A DNA stretch of 64,000 bases from Streptomyces sp. NBC_00193 (GTDB taxonomy: Bacteria > Actinomycetota > Actinomycetes > Streptomycetales > Streptomycetaceae), in the NCBI RefSeq assembly GCF_026342735.1, contig NZ_JAPEMM010000002.1:806001-870000 (forward strand), written 5' to 3'. Under the pieces are notes generated by a model that did not search any database, was not told the DNA's origin, and worked only from the letters and a program-made list of their open reading frames with translations. Made by a program: the position numbers and the translations under genes. This document shows positions 49,101 through 58,670 of the stretch, piece after piece; the stretch's first letter is position 1; every line of letters begins with the position of its first letter.

Positions 49101-49307
49101 ACGGTCCGCCGGATCTGGGCCGAGGTGCTGAACCTGCCCGATGTCGGCCCCGAGGACGACCTGTTCGACCTCGGCGGGCATTCGCTCACGGTGATCCAGA
49201 TCGCCGCCCGGATCCGCGACGCGCTCGGCGTGGAGCTGGACTTCGACGTCTTCTTCGACGTCCCGACCCCGGCCGGCATCGCCGCCGCCGTCCGCGCACG
49301 CCAGTAG
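46149..49307 (+). CDS. nonribosomal peptide synthetase, C-A-T
   Basis: A 1052-residue single module. The condensation domain (about 10-430) has H135-H136-A-V-F-D-G (HHxxxDG). The adenylation domain (about 455-955) has YVLYTSGSTGRPKG, VYGPTETT, YRTGDRAVWTPDGEL and LTPNGKLDR. The carrier serine is S1012 in FDLGGHSLTV. Reading the ten specificity positions by eye gives D-I-L-Q-G-A-V-I-W-K, nearest to glycine-type codes but not identical. The start ATG 46149 has only a weak ribosome site. It is the first of four NRPS genes read in the same direction. Confidence 0.93.
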   Translation: MSEVLPLPPCRPASPAQQGVWLTDRLGLAREAFHMPVRISFDRIDAEALARAVRAVTRRHPALAARLVERDGRVWQEAAAQRPELVQLAAPADEADLEKRLEEETARPFTLETGPLSRFTLHRRADGSAELLVTAHHAVFDGNSKDVLTRDLAAAYGSALLPEPTAPATPVTSLTPGASTADPGTVRRASEWYGPRWAAATDPVLPGAPRTPTAAGAGEAVEWRLDGAEARELATAAALAGTTVFEFLLAALHGLLRRYGGEAVPVSVPLSTRTPELADEIGLFVNELPVHAPAAGASETFAAFASAVRTELRAGYPYRGVPFGSAVAGLGPRVGLTAVSLGYRRRGPDPDFAGTGARIAWAVHNRTARNTLHLQVVEAPAGHGPLGGGIDFSLQYDPAVLAPDTARRIAGHYGTLLAGAVAAPETRLPDLPLLDAAELRAVTTAPNATARPYPADRTVLDLVRAQAAATPEAIAVSAADRHLGYRELVLRTDHLAAALRAAGVGPGDLVALHLDRTADLPAALLAVLATGAAYLPLDPGYPAERLALVLRDSGAVLVLADREPSPEVAAAAPAVLRIPAPSAQDPAEASTAAVSATDSDSDPGPDDVAYVLYTSGSTGRPKGVSVGHRALVNLLTSFADRLGSGPQHAWLGLTSLSFDISALELYLPLITGGRLVLAPDGLAVDGPGLLALIAAEGVTHVQATPSGWRVMLTAGSGSGPLTTVTGLAGGEALPLPLARDLRARTARLFNVYGPTETTIWSTCAELPAEPEQVRIGRPIANTQTYVVDEQLNPTPLGIPGELLIGGDGVAHGYLGRPGLTAERFVQSPFGPPGARLYRTGDRAVWTPDGELDFLGRIDDQVKIRGHRIELGEIESALLEHPALAQAAVAVHTEEDGEPFLAGYLVPAAGAPSPAPADLRDHLMRTLPAAMTPQRWLTMERLPLTPNGKLDRRALPVPPREAPTPRADDTGDTTDMGDAGDATTGTVRRIWAEVLNLPDVGPEDDLFDLGGHSLTVIQIAARIRDALGVELDFDVFFDVPTPAGIAAAVRARQ

Positions 49308-49542
49308 GTCCTCCCTTACGGACCGCGCCGGGCCCGCGCCGCCCGGTACGCCGGGTACACCCGGCACGCCGGGCAGGGGCCGCTCGGCCCTGCCCGGCCC
49401 CACACGGCCCCACTCGACGCCGCTCGGCCGTGCCGGGCCCGGCCTCACCGTGCCCCCGCCCCGTGCGCCCGTACCCCCGCCCCCGTCCGTCCGTACCCCC
49501 GCACGCTCCGATTCACCCGCCGCACGCCCGAACAGGAACTCG

Positions 49543-52500
49543 ATGACGGATACCCAGGACCTGCCCACCGACTGGTCCGCAGCCAAGCGCGCCCTTCTCA
49601 GCCAGCGGCTGCGCGGCGCCTCGGCCCCCGCCCGGGTGGTGAACCCCCGCCCGGCGGACACCGCACCGCCGCTGTCCAGCGGCCAGGAACGCCTCTGGTT
49701 CATGGACCAGCTCGCTCCCGGCTCCACGGCCTACACGCTGGCACCGGCCCGCCGGCTCCGGGGCCCGTTCGACCGTGCCGCCCTCGACGCCGCGCTGACC
49801 GACCTCGTGGCCCGGCACGAGAGCCTGCGGATGACCTTCCGCACCACCGAGGCCGGTACCGCCGAGGTCCTGGTCGCCGAGCCCGCGCCGTTCGCCGCCC
49901 AGCACCTGGACGCCAGCGCTGACCACGACCCGCAGGCGCGCGCCGCCGCCGAGCTCGGCGCGCTGATCGCCGTCCCCTTCGACCTCCAGGCCGGCCCGCT
50001 GCTGCGCGCCCTGGTGGTCCGGATCTCCGAGGACGACCACGTCCTCGCCCTCGTGATGCACCACATCATCTGCGACGGCTGGTCGATCGACCTCCTCAAC
50101 CGCGAACTCGACCTCCGCTACGCCCACCACGCCCACGGCGCTCCCGGCGAACTGCCGCCGCTACCGGTTCAGTTCGGGGACTACGCGGCCTGGCAGCGGG
50201 ACCGTCTGGAGAACGGGCCGCTCGCCGCCTCGCGCGAACACTGGCGCACGGAACTCGACGGCGTCCCGGCCCTGGAGCTGCCCTCCGACCGACCCCGCCC
50301 GCCGCTGTTCACCTTCGAAGGTGCCGCGACCGAGTTCCGCTGGAGCGCCGAACTCTCCCGCCGGGTCGGCGAGGTGGCGCAGGCCTACGGCGCCTCCACG
50401 TACATGGTGCTGATGGCCGCGTTCCAGGCCCTGCTGAGCCGGCACACCGGCCAGCGGGACTTCGCCGTCGGCTCGGCCGTCGCCGGCCGCCTCCACAGTG
50501 AACTCGAAGGCGTTGTAGGCGCGTTCGTCAACATGCTGCCGATCCGCGCCCAGCTCGGCGGCGACCTCGACTTCGGCCGGCTGATCAGCCGGGTCCGCGA
50601 GACCACGCTCGACGCGTACGCGCACCAGGAGGTGCCGTTCGAGCAGATGGTCAACGACCTCGCGGTGGAACGCGACGTCAGCCGCGCCGCCGTCTTCCAG
50701 ACCACCTTCGCCTTCCAGAACTACGGGGACCACGCCGCCGCCCCCACCGCGGGCCTGGACTCCGAGGGCTTCGGCTACGAAGCCACCACCACCCACGCCG
50801 ACCTCGCCCTCTACATGCGCGAGGAGCCGGACGGCGGCCTCTACGGCCTGCTCACCTACCGCACCGACCTCTTCGACGCCGGCACCGTCGAGCGGCTCGC
50901 CGAACGGTTCGAGCTGCTGACCGCCGCCGGGTGCGCCGACCCCGCGCTGCCGGTCGACCGGCTCCCGCTGCTGAGCGCGGCCGAGCGGACGGCCGTACTG
51001 GGGACCTGGGCCTCCGGTCCCGCGCTGCCGGACGGTGGTCCCGCCACGCTCACCCGGGCGCTGGCCGAGGCCGCATCCCGGACGCCCGGGGCGCCGGCCC
51101 TGGTCTTCGAGGACCGCACCCTGACCTACGGCGACCTCGACCGGCGGGCCACTGCCATGGCCCGGCGCCTGCGGGCGCTGGGCGTGGGCGCCGACGACCG
51201 GGTGGCCGTCTGCCTGGAGCAGTCCGCCGAGCTGGCGGTCGCCCTGGTCGCCGTGCTCAAGGCCGGCGGCGGGTACCTGCCGCTCGACCCCGAGCAGCCG
51301 CCCGCCCGGCTCGCCCACCTGGTCGCCGACGCCGGAGCCAAGGCCCTGATCACCGACTCCGTGCTGCGAGCACGGTTCGGCGACCACCCGGCGATCGACC
51401 TGCTGACCGGCGACGGCAACGACGACGACCACAACGACAACGACGCGACCGAAGGGGACGGGGCGCCGCTGGAGGAGGTCTCCGGCGCCGACCACCTCGC
51501 GTACGTGATCTACACCTCGGGCTCCACCGGCACGCCCAAGGGCGTCGCGGTGCAGCATCGCCAGATCCTCAACTACCTTGCGGGCGCGGGCGAACGGCTG
51601 CGGATCGAGCCCGGGGCCTCCTTCGGGCTGCTCCAGTCGCTCTCCTTCGACTTCAGCATGACGATGCTCTACCTGGCGCTCACGACCGGCGGCCGGGTCC
51701 ATCTGCTGCCGCGCCGGATCGCGGGCGTGGAACTGGCCGCGGAGATGGAGCGGGCGGGCATCGACTACCTGAAGATGACGCCGTCCCACCTGGCCGCGCT
51801 GACCGCCGACGCGCCGCTGGAGCGGCTGCTGCCGCGCCGTGCGCTGGTCCTCGGCGGCGAGGCCAGCAGCTGGTCCTGGGCGGCGGGCATCGCCGCACTG
51901 GGCCGGTGCGCGGTGTTCAACCACTACGGGCCGACCGAGGCGACGGTGGGGATCACCGTCCACGAGGTCACCGCCGACGGGCTGAACGCGCCGGGCAGCA
52001 CCCCGATCGGCAGCCCGCTGGCCGGCGGTCGCTGCTACGTGCTGGACGAGTCCCGCAACCCCGTTCCGCCGGGCGTCACCGGTGAGTTGTACCTGGGCGG
52101 GGACCGGCTGGCCCGGGGCTACCTCGGTCGCCCGGACCTGACCGCCGAGCGGTTCCTGCCCGATCCGTACGCCACCCCGGCCGGCGTGGACCCGTACGCC
52201 GTCCCGATCGGCGTGGACCCGTACACCACCCCGGTGACCGGCGGCCCGCGGATGTACCGCACCGGCGACCTGGCGCGCTGGCGCGCCGACGGGACCCTGG
52301 AGTACCTCGGCCGCAGCGACGACCAGATCAAGGTCCGCGGCTACCGGGTCGAGCCCGGCGAGATCGAGGCCGCGCTGACCGCCCTGCCCGGCATCACCCA
52401 GGCGGTGGTCCTGGCCCGCGGCGAGGGCGTCAAGCAGAACCTCGTCGCCTACCTGGAACGCCCCGCCGGCGGCGAACCGCCGGCCGCCGCCGAGCTGCGC

Positions 52501-55257
52501 GCCGCCCTGGGCGAGGTCCTGCCGGACTACATGGTCCCGGCCCGCTACGTGGTGCTGGAACGGCTGCCCCTGCTCGCCCACGGCAAGGTCGACCGGAAGG
52601 CACTGCCCGCGCCCGCGGACGGCCCGGCCCCCGGCGCCCACGTCGACCCCGAGGCCGGGACCGAGCAGGTGATAGCCGCCATGTGGGCGGACCTGCTGGA
52701 CCTCCCCCGGGTCGGCGCCCTGGACGACTTCTTCGAGCTCGGCGGCCACTCGCTGCTCGCCACCCAGGTGGTCGCCCGGATGCGCCGGGCCTTCCCCGAC
52801 CTGGCCACCCCGGTCAGCGTGATGGACCTCTTCAAGCACCCGACGGTCCGCCGGCTCGCCGAACTGGTGGCCACCCCCGAGGGCGACCGCGGCCCGCGCC
52901 GGCTGCTGCACCTGCTCACCCCCGAGCGCCGCAAGACGGCCGCCAGTGTGGTCTGCGCCCCCTACGGCGGCGGCAGCGCGCTGATCTACAAGCCGCTCGC
53001 CGACGCCATGCCGGCGGACTGGGCCCTGCACTCCATCGCCGTCCCCGGGCACGAGCTGGGCGAGGAGGCGATGGACGTCGACGAGGTCGCCCGGCTCTGC
53101 GCCGAGGAGATCGTCGCCAACGTCGCCGGACCTCTGGTGCTCTACGGGCACTGCGGGGTCGGCGTCCGGCTGACCGTCGAGATCGCCCGCCGGGTGGAGG
53201 CGGCCGGCCGGGAGATCGACGCCGTGCACCTCGGAGGCATCTTCCCGTTCGCCCGCCCGAAGGGCCGTGGCGCCGCGCTGGCCGAGCGCTTCGCCGAGCT
53301 GGCCGCCCGGCTGCGCAGTGACCAGGGCATGATCAACGCCCTGGCCGCGGCGGGCCTGGACGTGGACGAGGTCGACGAGGAGCAGTTGCGGCTGATCGTG
53401 CACAACCGCCGGGTCGGCACCAAGGGCGCCGAGCGCTACTTCGGCGACCTGTACGAGAGCGAGGGCGGCACGATCACGGCGCCGGTCATCGCCGTCTGCG
53501 GGGACCGGGATCCCGCGACCGAGTTCTACGAGGAGCGGTTCCGCGAGTGGCACCGGATCGCCCGGACCACCGCCGTGGTGGTCCTGGACGAGGCCGGGCA
53601 CTTCTACCTCAAGTACCGCGCCGAGGAGCTGGCCGGAATCCTGACCGGGGTGCACCGCTCGATCGCCGCCGGCGAGGAGGCGCGCCACGAACGCACCGCC
53701 GACGCCACCTGGTGGCTGGCCGGCCTGTCCCGCGACGTCGCCGGGGCGGAGCCGGACACCGAGCCGGGCCTCGTAGGGGAGCTCGTACGGGAACCCGTGC
53801 CGGAACCGGGGCCGGAGGCAGGGCCGGAATCCGGGCCGCCGGGGCAGCCGGAGCGGTCCGGTGCACCGGGGAAGGCACGGAAGGCCGCCCGCAAGGCCCG
53901 TACGCGCCGCCCCGTCCGCCCGACCATGGGACGCTTCCTGGCCATCGCCACCGGCCAGCAGCTCTCGATGATCGGCTCGGCGCTCACCGAGTTCGCCCTG
54001 CCGATCTGGATCTACCTGCAGACCGGCTCGCTGTTCCAGCTCGGCCTGCTCGCCGCCTTCGGCCTGGTGCCCGGCATCGTCGTCGCCCCGCTGGCCGGCG
54101 CCATCGTCGACCGCGGCGACCGGCGCCGGGTGATGCTGGGCGGCGACATCGCGGCCGGCCTGACCCAGGCCGTCCTGCTGGCGCTCTTCCTCAGCGACTC
54201 GCTGGAGACCTGGCACTGCTACGTGATGATCTCCCTGCTCTCCACCGCGCTCGCCTTCCAGCGCGTCGCCTGGGGATCGGCGGTGCCGCAGCTGGTGCCC
54301 AAGCGCTTCCTCGGCCGCGCCAACGGTGTGGTCCAGATGGCCCTCGGCCTCGCCCAGTTCCTCGTACCGCTGATCGCGGTCGGCATCCTGCACGTGATCG
54401 GCCTCGGCGGCATCCTGGTCTTCGACGTCGTCAGCTACCTGATCGCCACCGGCGTCACCCTGGCCGTGCGCTTCCCCGACGTGATGGCCGCCACCCGCCG
54501 CGAGAGCGTCGGCGCCGAGATCCGGGCCGGATTCCAACGCGCCCTCGGTAGCCGCCACTTCAGGGCCATGCTGTTCTGGTTCGCGGTACTGAACATCTTC
54601 CTCTCCCCGCTCTTCCTGCTCATCACCCCGCTGGTGCTCTCCTTCTCCACGACCGCCGCCGCCGGCTGGGTCTCCACCGCGGCCGGTCTGGGCGCCGTAC
54701 TCGGCGGCCTCACCCTGCTGATCTGGGGAGGGCCGCGCCGGATGCGGCTGCGCGGCGTCCTGTTCGCCACCCTCGGCCTCGCCGCCGCCTGTGTCGTCAC
54801 CGGCCTGCGGCCCTCGGTGACCGTCGTCGCCGTCGGCGCGTTCGGCATGACCTACGGACTGGCGCTGCTCAACGGCATCTACGCGACGGTCATCCAGACC
54901 AAGGTGCCGATGCGTTTCCACGGCCGGGTGATCGCGGTGAACACCCTGGTCGCCTGGTCCACCCTGCCGATCGGCTTCGCCCTGGTCGCCCCGGCCGGCC
55001 CCGAACTGCTCCAGCCCCTGATGGACGAGGGCGGCGCGCTGGCCTCCAGCGTCGGCGCCCTGATCGGCACCGGCGACGGGCGCGGCATCGGCCTGCTCTA
55101 CCTGGTGTTCGGCCTCGCCATGGCCGCACTGGTCCTCATCAGCCTCTGCATTCCCGTCCTGGCGCGCTTCGACCGGGACGTCCCGGATGCCGAGTCCGAC
55201 GATCTGATCGGCCTCGAGACCCTGCAGGCCCGCGCGAAAGGCGAGACGAACAGATGA
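49543..55257 (+). CDS. nonribosomal peptide synthetase C-A-T-TE fused to an MFS exporter
   Basis: A 1904-residue polypeptide. Condensation (about 45-470) has HHIICDG at 173; adenylation (about 500-1020) has VIYTSGSTGTPKG and NHYGPTEATV; the carrier serine is near 1069 (ELGGHSLLAT); an alpha/beta-hydrolase thioesterase spans about 1130-1370; a Glu/Pro then Arg/Lys-rich linker spans about 1375-1460; and a full 12-helix MFS transporter spans about 1463-1904 (LPIWIYLQTGSLFQLGLLAA, PLAGAIVDRGDRRRVMLGGD). The thioesterase nucleophile position is Cys1204 (YGHCGVG) instead of Ser, with D in CGDRDP and H in EAGHFY. The specificity code reads D-F-T-K-L-L-H-V-G-K, nearest to Asp/Asn types. One uninterrupted frame joins synthesis, release and export. 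The start is ATG 49543. Confidence 0.93.
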   Translation: MTDTQDLPTDWSAAKRALLSQRLRGASAPARVVNPRPADTAPPLSSGQERLWFMDQLAPGSTAYTLAPARRLRGPFDRAALDAALTDLVARHESLRMTFRTTEAGTAEVLVAEPAPFAAQHLDASADHDPQARAAAELGALIAVPFDLQAGPLLRALVVRISEDDHVLALVMHHIICDGWSIDLLNRELDLRYAHHAHGAPGELPPLPVQFGDYAAWQRDRLENGPLAASREHWRTELDGVPALELPSDRPRPPLFTFEGAATEFRWSAELSRRVGEVAQAYGASTYMVLMAAFQALLSRHTGQRDFAVGSAVAGRLHSELEGVVGAFVNMLPIRAQLGGDLDFGRLISRVRETTLDAYAHQEVPFEQMVNDLAVERDVSRAAVFQTTFAFQNYGDHAAAPTAGLDSEGFGYEATTTHADLALYMREEPDGGLYGLLTYRTDLFDAGTVERLAERFELLTAAGCADPALPVDRLPLLSAAERTAVLGTWASGPALPDGGPATLTRALAEAASRTPGAPALVFEDRTLTYGDLDRRATAMARRLRALGVGADDRVAVCLEQSAELAVALVAVLKAGGGYLPLDPEQPPARLAHLVADAGAKALITDSVLRARFGDHPAIDLLTGDGNDDDHNDNDATEGDGAPLEEVSGADHLAYVIYTSGSTGTPKGVAVQHRQILNYLAGAGERLRIEPGASFGLLQSLSFDFSMTMLYLALTTGGRVHLLPRRIAGVELAAEMERAGIDYLKMTPSHLAALTADAPLERLLPRRALVLGGEASSWSWAAGIAALGRCAVFNHYGPTEATVGITVHEVTADGLNAPGSTPIGSPLAGGRCYVLDESRNPVPPGVTGELYLGGDRLARGYLGRPDLTAERFLPDPYATPAGVDPYAVPIGVDPYTTPVTGGPRMYRTGDLARWRADGTLEYLGRSDDQIKVRGYRVEPGEIEAALTALPGITQAVVLARGEGVKQNLVAYLERPAGGEPPAAAELRAALGEVLPDYMVPARYVVLERLPLLAHGKVDRKALPAPADGPAPGAHVDPEAGTEQVIAAMWADLLDLPRVGALDDFFELGGHSLLATQVVARMRRAFPDLATPVSVMDLFKHPTVRRLAELVATPEGDRGPRRLLHLLTPERRKTAASVVCAPYGGGSALIYKPLADAMPADWALHSIAVPGHELGEEAMDVDEVARLCAEEIVANVAGPLVLYGHCGVGVRLTVEIARRVEAAGREIDAVHLGGIFPFARPKGRGAALAERFAELAARLRSDQGMINALAAAGLDVDEVDEEQLRLIVHNRRVGTKGAERYFGDLYESEGGTITAPVIAVCGDRDPATEFYEERFREWHRIARTTAVVVLDEAGHFYLKYRAEELAGILTGVHRSIAAGEEARHERTADATWWLAGLSRDVAGAEPDTEPGLVGELVREPVPEPGPEAGPESGPPGQPERSGAPGKARKAARKARTRRPVRPTMGRFLAIATGQQLSMIGSALTEFALPIWIYLQTGSLFQLGLLAAFGLVPGIVVAPLAGAIVDRGDRRRVMLGGDIAAGLTQAVLLALFLSDSLETWHCYVMISLLSTALAFQRVAWGSAVPQLVPKRFLGRANGVVQMALGLAQFLVPLIAVGILHVIGLGGILVFDVVSYLIATGVTLAVRFPDVMAATRRESVGAEIRAGFQRALGSRHFRAMLFWFAVLNIFLSPLFLLITPLVLSFSTTAAAGWVSTAAGLGAVLGGLTLLIWGGPRRMRLRGVLFATLGLAAACVVTGLRPSVTVVAVGAFGMTYGLALLNGIYATVIQTKVPMRFHGRVIAVNTLVAWSTLPIGFALVAPAGPELLQPLMDEGGALASSVGALIGTGDGRGIGLLYLVFGLAMAALVLISLCIPVLARFDRDVPDAESDDLIGLETLQARAKGETNR

Positions 55258-58200
55258 CCTCCCCGACCCCGACCCCGACCGCGAACGCGGCCCCGGCCCC
55301 GGCCCCGATCTCCCGTCATCCGCTGACCGACGAGCAGCGCCGCCTGTGGTTCCTCCAGCAACTGAGCCCGCAGGACGCCGGGTTCAACATGTACCTGAAC
55401 CGGCGCTGGAGCGGCCCCATCGACCCGCGGGCGCTGGGCGCGGCGCTCACCCGGCTCACCGTGCGGCACCAGGTCCTGCGCACCCGGTTCGCCCTGGACG
55501 GTGAACAGCCCGTCCAGCTCGTGGAACCCGTACGGGACGTCGCACTCGCCCTGGTACCGATCCCGGAGGCGACGGAGGAGGCCTTCACCGCGGCCTGCGC
55601 CCCCTTCGTCAACGCCCCCTTCGACCTGGGCGAACGGCCGCCGCTGCGGGCCGTCCTGGTCAGCGCCGGCGAGCACGAGCACGCCCTCGGTGTGGTGGTC
55701 CACCACATCGTCTCCGACGGCTGGTCGTTCACCGTGCTGTGGCGCGAACTGCTCGCGCTGTACCGCGAGGAGATCGGCGAGGGACCGGCCGATCTACCCG
55801 AACTCAAGCTCCAGTACGGCGACTTCGCACTCGCCGAACGGACCAGGCTGGACGGCGGCGCGGCCGAGGAGGCGGTCCGGCACTGGAGCGGACGCCTGGC
55901 CGGCGTCGGCGCCCTGCGGATGCCGCTGGACCACCCCAGGCCCGCCGAGCCCACCCACCGGGCCGGCTTCGCCGACCTCGCCCTCGGCCCCGACCTCGTC
56001 GCCGGACTCGACGCCCTGGCCCGCGAGCAGCGCTGCACCCCGTTCATGGTGCTGCTCGCCGCCTACCAGAGCGTGCTGGCCCGCTGGAGCGGCACCTACG
56101 ACTTCGCCGTCGGCACCCCGCTGGCCGGCCGCAACGAGACCGCCCACGAGGCCCTGCTCGGCTACTTCTCCCGCACCGGGGTGATCCGCGCGGACCTCAC
56201 CGGCGAGCCCGATTTCCGCACCGTGCTGCGCCGGGTGCGCTCCGCCACGATGGCGGCGCTGAGCCGTCAGGACATCCCGGTCGAGCGGGTCGCCGCCGAA
56301 CTGGGGCTGCCCGTGCTGCCCGGCGTGGGGCCGCTCTACCAGGCGGTGTTCGTCCACCAGAGCCAGTACGAGCTGGCCGGCGCCGACGAGCGGACACCGC
56401 TGCCCGCGGGCGTCCGCACCGAGAGCATGGACTCCGGTTTCGACCGGGCCAAGACCGATCTGCTGCTGGACAGTTGGCGCACCCCGGGCGGCGGGATGAC
56501 GCTCTCGTTCTGCTTCGACCGGGAGCTCTTCGAGCGCACCACGGTCGAGGCCCTGGCGCGCCGGGTCCGCGACCTGCTCGCCCGCGCCGTCGAGGACGTC
56601 GAGGTCCCGCTGCACGGCGACTGGCTGCTCACCGGCGAGGAGCGTGCCGCGCTCCTCGCGCTCGGCGCCGGACCTGCCGTCACCGAGGACGCCCGCCCGA
56701 TCCTGCGCGGCTTCGCCGACCAGGTCGCCGCCCGCCCCGACGCACCCGCTCTCGAATGCGCGGGCAGCACCCTCAGTTACGCCGAACTCGACCGTGCGTC
56801 GGATGAGTTGGCGGGCCGCCTGGGCCCGGTGGCCGGCCGCACCGTGGGCGTCCTGATCGAGCCCTCCTTCGCACTGGTCATCGCCCTGATGGCGATCTGG
56901 AAGGCCGGCGCCGGCTACCTCCCGCTCGACCCCGCGCACCCGGCCGAGCGCCGGCGGCTGATGCTCGGCGAGGCGGACGCCGCCCTGCTGCTCACCGGGG
57001 GCGAGCGCCCGGACCTGGGTGTTCCGGTGCTGGGGGTCGCGGTATCGGGGGCTCCGATGGCCCCGGCTCCGATACCCGGGGCTCCGATGCCGGGGATTCC
57101 CGTACCGCCCGTCGGCGGTCCGGACACCGGAGCCGTGCTGCCCGGGACCGATCCGGGCTGCCTCGCGTACGTCCTCTACACCTCGGGCTCCACCGGGGTG
57201 CCCAAGGGCGTCGCCGTCGAGCACGCCGCTCTGGCCGAGCGCGTCCGGTGGATGGCCGGACCGGAGGGCTACCGGCTGCGGCCGGGCGACCGGATCGTCC
57301 AGTTCGCCTCCATCGGCTTCGACACCCACGCCGAGGAGATCTGGCCCGCCCTCACCGCGGGCGCCTGTGTCGTCCTGCTGCCCGGAGGCGGCCGGATGCT
57401 GCCCGACCTGCTGCGCAGCGAGGCCGGACGGTCCGTCACCGTACTCGACCTGCCCACGGCGTACTGGGAGGAACTGGTCTCGCTCGGAGACCAGGCCCCG
57501 TGGCCGCCGGCGCTGCGCCTGGTCGTCCTCGGCGGCTCCGAGGCGCGCGCCGCGACCCTCGCCCGGTGGCGGGAGCGGCACGGTGACACCGTCCGGCTGG
57601 TCAACACCTACGGCCCGACCGAGGCCACCGTCATCGTCACCGCGGGCGACCTCGGCGGCGGCCCCGTCGGCCAGGCCGGTGGCGGGCCCGCCGGCGAGCA
57701 GCGCCCGCCGCTCGGCCGTCCGCTGCCGGGGGTGCGGCTCTACCTCCTGGACGAGCGCGGCAGCCTGCTGCCCGCCGGTTCCGAGGGCGAGCTCCACATC
57801 GGCGGCCACGGCCTCGCGCGCGGCTACCCGGCCCGGCCCGAGCTGACGGCGGAGGCCTTCCTCCCGGATCCGTTCGCCGGGGTCCCGGACGGCCGGATGT
57901 ACCGCACCGGCGACCGCGCCCGGTGGCGTGCCGACGGGCAGTTGGAGTTCCTCGGCCGCGCCGACGGCCAGGTGAAGATCCGCGGATACCGGATCGAGCC
58001 CGCCGAGATCGAGGCCGCCCTCACGGCCCACCCGGCCGTCGCCCGAGCGGCCGTTCTGGTCCGCGACGGCCGCCGGCTGATCGCCTACGCCGTCCCGCAG
58101 CCGGCCGCGGCAGAGGGATCCGCAGCCGCACCGTCGTCCGCGGCCGCGCCGCAGGCGGCCGAACTGCGCGAGCACCTGGCGCTGCGCCTGCCGGCCTTCA

Positions 58201-58595
58201 TGGTGCCGGACGCCGTGGTGCTGCTCGACACGCTCCCGCTCAACGCCAACGGCAAGCTCGACACCGCCGCCCTGCCCGATCCGGACCCGGCGGGCGCCGC
58301 CACCGGGTACCTGGCACCCCGTACCGATGCCGAGGCCCTGGTGGTCGGCCTCTGGCAGGAGGTGCTCGGCCTACCGAGGGTCGGCGTACTGGACGACTTC
58401 CTCGCCCTCGGCGGGGACTCGCTCCTGGTCACCCGGGTCGCCGCCCGCATCCGGGCCGGCGTCGGCCTCGACGTGTCGATCCGCGACGTCTTCGAGAGCC
58501 CGACCCCGGCAGCCCTGGCAGCCCGGATCGAGGCGCTCCTGATCGCCGAGATCGATGCCCTCAGCGAGGAGGAGGCCGCCGAGCGGCTGGACTGA
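55254..58595 (+). CDS. nonribosomal peptide synthetase, C-A-T
   Basis: A 1113-residue module whose ATG overlaps the previous stop. Condensation (about 20-460) has HHIVSDG near 150; adenylation (about 480-1008) has VLYTSGSTGVPKG, TYGPTEATV and LNANGKLD; the carrier serine is near 1056 (LGGDSLLVT). The specificity positions read D-T-E-D-V-L-T-V-I-K; the acidic E and D in the pocket suggest a basic side chain (Arg, Lys or Orn type). A Pro/Gly/Ala insert (SGAPMAPAPIPGAPMPGIPV) lies between the first two core motifs of the A domain. Confidence 0.92.
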   Translation: MTSPTPTPTANAAPAPAPISRHPLTDEQRRLWFLQQLSPQDAGFNMYLNRRWSGPIDPRALGAALTRLTVRHQVLRTRFALDGEQPVQLVEPVRDVALALVPIPEATEEAFTAACAPFVNAPFDLGERPPLRAVLVSAGEHEHALGVVVHHIVSDGWSFTVLWRELLALYREEIGEGPADLPELKLQYGDFALAERTRLDGGAAEEAVRHWSGRLAGVGALRMPLDHPRPAEPTHRAGFADLALGPDLVAGLDALAREQRCTPFMVLLAAYQSVLARWSGTYDFAVGTPLAGRNETAHEALLGYFSRTGVIRADLTGEPDFRTVLRRVRSATMAALSRQDIPVERVAAELGLPVLPGVGPLYQAVFVHQSQYELAGADERTPLPAGVRTESMDSGFDRAKTDLLLDSWRTPGGGMTLSFCFDRELFERTTVEALARRVRDLLARAVEDVEVPLHGDWLLTGEERAALLALGAGPAVTEDARPILRGFADQVAARPDAPALECAGSTLSYAELDRASDELAGRLGPVAGRTVGVLIEPSFALVIALMAIWKAGAGYLPLDPAHPAERRRLMLGEADAALLLTGGERPDLGVPVLGVAVSGAPMAPAPIPGAPMPGIPVPPVGGPDTGAVLPGTDPGCLAYVLYTSGSTGVPKGVAVEHAALAERVRWMAGPEGYRLRPGDRIVQFASIGFDTHAEEIWPALTAGACVVLLPGGGRMLPDLLRSEAGRSVTVLDLPTAYWEELVSLGDQAPWPPALRLVVLGGSEARAATLARWRERHGDTVRLVNTYGPTEATVIVTAGDLGGGPVGQAGGGPAGEQRPPLGRPLPGVRLYLLDERGSLLPAGSEGELHIGGHGLARGYPARPELTAEAFLPDPFAGVPDGRMYRTGDRARWRADGQLEFLGRADGQVKIRGYRIEPAEIEAALTAHPAVARAAVLVRDGRRLIAYAVPQPAAAEGSAAAPSSAAAPQAAELREHLALRLPAFMVPDAVVLLDTLPLNANGKLDTAALPDPDPAGAATGYLAPRTDAEALVVGLWQEVLGLPRVGVLDDFLALGGDSLLVTRVAARIRAGVGLDVSIRDVFESPTPAALAARIEALLIAEIDALSEEEAAERLD

Positions 58596-58660
58596 CCCCG
58601 CCCCGCGCACCCGATCACCTGCCCACCACCCGCCTCGCCCGTCCACCACCGAATCCCACC

Positions 58661-58665
58661 GGAGA
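58661..58665 (+). promoter_or_regulatory. ribosome binding site that points to an ATC start
   Basis: GGAGA lies 5 bases before ATC 58671. No ATG, GTG or TTG occurs in this frame between the stop at 58593-58595 and GTG 58860, although adenylation-domain homology begins within about 10 codons of 58671. Confidence 0.55.
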
Positions 58666-58670
58666 CCGCC

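Noticed and set aside
50161-54921. 1586-codon open frame on the minus strand
   Set aside because: It is the antisense shadow of the NRPS-MFS gene; the translation is low-complexity Gly/Ala/Arg/Val without domains.
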